Assembly: GCA_965363675.1 (NCBI GenBank)
Contig: CBDTTW010000143.1
Location: 1-7,843, forward strand
Direction: 5' to 3'
DNA from: CBDTTW01 sp965363675
Lineage (GTDB): Bacteria; Bacteroidota; Rhodothermia; Rhodothermales; DASSAV01
DNA: 7,843 nucleotides
The notes beneath the pieces were generated by a model. It saw only the letters and a program-made list of their open reading frames with translations. It ran no database searches and was not told where the DNA came from. Positions 6,745 to 7,843 of this stretch are shown in pieces. Each line of letters begins with the position of its first letter. Position 1 is the stretch's first letter. The position numbers and the translations under genes were made by a program.

Positions 6745-7248
6745 TCAGACGACCTCGGCGTGCGCCGCCGGAGCCGGAGGAGCCTCGGCAGGCCCGCTCA
6801 CCTCGGCGAGGCGGCGTTCTTCTTCCTCGCGGGCCATGCGCTCCCGGCGCTCGTCCATGGCAAGGGCGCCGCCGCCTTCCAGAATCAGCGTCGCCAGGGC
6901 CGCCACCAGAAAGGCAGGCTCCAGCATACGGATCAGTTGCAGCAGCCACTGAAGCTCGCCCCAGCTATTGCTGGAGTGCAGCGAGTACAGCACCGCCATC
7001 GGGGTGACGAACAGGGAGAGCATCAGAAAGGCGGCGTACCGCACCTTGAAGCCCGCCACGAGCAGCGCAGGCCCCAGCGTGCCCGCAAGCACCGCCAGCG
7101 TGAGGAACAGCCCCGGCATCGGGTAGCCATACGCCGCCAGCCGCTCGGTCGATCCCTCGAACGAGAAGAGCAGCGGCAGGGTCATCACCAGCACGTCGGC
7201 GGCGGCCAGCAGGCGCAATCCCAACAGTAAAGGCGTCCGTAGGCTCAC
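6745..7248 (-). CDS. DoxX-like four-helix integral membrane protein
   Basis: A 167-aa protein with four predicted membrane helices at about 6-29, 45-67, 71-90 and 101-123. The LRLLAAADVLVMTLPLLF start, the RLAAYGYPMPG loop and the TLGPALLVAGF second helix match the general layout of the DoxX family. Some members of that family act in thiol and oxidative-stress systems or as quinone-linked subunits. The tail after the last helix is unusual, with a highly charged MDERRERMAREEEERRL stretch (131-147) and an Ala/Pro-rich end. The start is GTG at 7248, inside the GTGA that also contains the TGA of the upstream regulator gene. This 4-bp overlap is a strong sign of translational coupling and shared transcription. 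Sequence similarity is weak by eye, so another small membrane family is possible; no catalytic motif is visible. Confidence 0.75.
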   Translation of the reverse strand: MSLRTPLLLGLRLLAAADVLVMTLPLLFSFEGSTERLAAYGYPMPGLFLTLAVLAGTLGPALLVAGFKVRYAAFLMLSLFVTPMAVLYSLHSSNSWGELQWLLQLIRMLEPAFLVAALATLILEGGGALAMDERRERMAREEEERRLAEVSGPAEAPPAPAAHAEVV

Positions 7249-7760
7249 AAAGGTTTCTCGCGTAGGGCATGCCCCCTCGGGGAGGGCGGACAGCCGGGTT
7301 CAACGAAAGGCCGCGCGGGCTCCGGCGAAGCCATGCGCGGCGCCCGCACGCTGCGCGCCACGTCGGCCAGGGTCACCTTCTCCAGTTCGGCCTTGAGGGC
7401 TTCTTCGGAGCGGGCATACACCTCCCGAAGGTAGGCTTCCAGGTGGCAACCGAAGCCGCACTGCCGGTCCGGAACGCCGGGGTACAGCGAAAGCAGTTCC
7501 CGGCCCGCCTCTACGGCCTCATATATCTGCCGCAAATTTACCTCGGCCGGGGGCGCCGCCACCCGGATGCCCCCGCCAACGCCGCGCCGCGTTTCGAGCA
7601 GCCCGGCCCGCTTAAGGGCCGCCACCAGGCGCCGCACCACAACGGGGTTCGTGTTGATGCTACGGGCCAGCCGCTCGGACGTTGCAAGCTCGTCGTGCTT
7701 TCGCTCCCACCAGAGCGCAAGCCCGAGAATGTGCACCGACAACGTAAACCGACTCGCCAT
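7245..7760 (-). CDS. Rrf2-family winged-helix transcriptional regulator
   Basis: A 171-aa DNA-binding repressor-type protein. The N-terminus carries the Rrf2 winged helix: FTLSVHILGLAL (5-16), LATSERLARSINTNPVVVRRLVAALKRAGLL (25-55; recognition helix near NTNPVVVRRL), the wing RRGVGGGIRVA (59-69) and LRQIYEAVE (76-84), followed by the long dimer helix. Cysteines occur at 101, 105 and 157. Iron-sulphur members such as IscR and NsrR bear three clustered Cys after this point, whereas here only C-x3-C-H is clustered. A classical [2Fe-2S] site is therefore doubtful, and thiol redox sensing is possible. The C-terminal 30 residues are a Pro-rich extension. It heads the operon with the DoxX-like and ABC genes and has a perfect dyad 15 bp upstream, which fits autorepression relieved by a redox or chemical signal. 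Confidence 0.9.
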   Translation of the reverse strand: MASRFTLSVHILGLALWWERKHDELATSERLARSINTNPVVVRRLVAALKRAGLLETRRGVGGGIRVAAPPAEVNLRQIYEAVEAGRELLSLYPGVPDRQCGFGCHLEAYLREVYARSEEALKAELEKVTLADVARSVRAPRMASPEPARPFVEPGCPPSPRGHALREKPL

Positions 7761-7775
7761 ACCCGAACGCTATAT

Positions 7776-7792
7776 GTAACCTTGAGGGTTAC
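7776..7792. promoter_or_regulatory. Perfect dyad, probable operator of the Rrf2 regulator
   Basis: GTAACC-TTGAG-GGTTAC is a 17-bp perfect inverted repeat (6-bp arms, 5-bp centre). It extends to a near-palindrome over 7772-7796, with three more matching pairs beyond one mismatch. It lies 15 bp before the regulator's ATG, in the only gap between this operon and the region to the right. AT-rich flanks (TATAT, TTATT) suit a promoter overlap. Rrf2 proteins bind dyads of this size as dimers. Assignment to this regulator is inferred from position. Confidence 0.6.
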
Positions 7793-7812
7793 TTATTCGC
7801 GCCGACGCAGCG

Positions 7813-7841
7813 TTGGTTTCAGAGGAGCGCAGATATATTTG
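7813..7841 (+). promoter_or_regulatory. Candidate Bacteroidota-type promoter for a divergent gene beyond the right edge
   Basis: TATATTTG at 7834-7841 matches the Bacteroidota -7 element TAnnTTTG exactly. A TTG at 7813-7815 sits 18 bp upstream, at about the distance of the -33 TTTG/TTG element. Transcription would run rightward out of the window. The operator-like dyad lies about 20 bp upstream of this promoter, so the regulator could also influence it. A short AT-rich match in G+C-rich DNA is suggestive but not proof. Confidence 0.4.
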
Positions 7842-7843
7842 GG

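Noticed and set aside
6698..6949. An 83-codon minus-strand open frame between the DoxX-like and ABC genes
   Set aside because: It overlaps the end of the DoxX-like gene in another frame, gives an Arg/Gly-rich product and has no start signal.
1..7843. Search for tRNA/rRNA genes, CRISPR repeats, transposase genes, terminal inverted repeats and phage genes
   Set aside because: Nothing supportable was seen on either strand. The window is almost wholly filled by the six coding regions, and both gene-free gaps are short.

Overview
The window is G+C-rich bacterial chromosomal DNA, roughly two-thirds G+C by eye, and densely packed with genes. Several features suggest a high-G+C member of the Bacteroidota/Rhodothermota (Rhodothermus/Salinibacter-like). 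Most starts lack an obvious Shine-Dalgarno sequence, one edge carries a promoter of the Bacteroidota form (TAnnTTTG), and the proteins look like those of that lineage. This placement is an inference, not a search result.

Left edge (2-583, + strand): the C-terminal part of a DegT/DnrJ/EryC1/StrS-type, PLP-dependent sugar aminotransferase, cut by the window. Its stop lies 2 bp from the stop of a convergent gene. Next (4783 to 586, - strand) is a two-gene unit. A GalU-like sugar-nucleotidyltransferase homologue comes first, followed 10 bp later by a very large protein (about 1108 aa). The large protein joins a helical N-terminal region, a fucokinase-like GHMP sugar kinase and a UDPGP-type (UTP:sugar-1-phosphate) nucleotidyltransferase. 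Together they look like a sugar-salvage or sugar-activation module: sugar to sugar-1-phosphate to NDP-sugar. The neighbouring aminotransferase fits a role in surface polysaccharide or glycan synthesis.

Right part (7760 to 4903, - strand): an apparent three-gene operon made of an Rrf2-family regulator, a DoxX-like four-helix membrane protein and an MsbA-like ABC exporter half-transporter. Regulator and membrane protein overlap by 4 bp, and the exporter starts 33 bp later. The operon ends at a strong intrinsic terminator (4811-4848). A 17-bp perfect dyad just upstream of the regulator is a good candidate for its own operator. A divergent Bacteroidota-type promoter at the right edge points to a gene beyond the window.

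Most noteworthy are the kinase/nucleotidyltransferase fusion, whose domain order is the reverse of Fkp, and its partner, which has lost the G-x-G-T-R loop. No tRNA, rRNA, CRISPR array, insertion sequence or prophage signal was seen. The only gene-free stretches are short (119 bp at 4784-4902 and 83 bp at 7761-7843).
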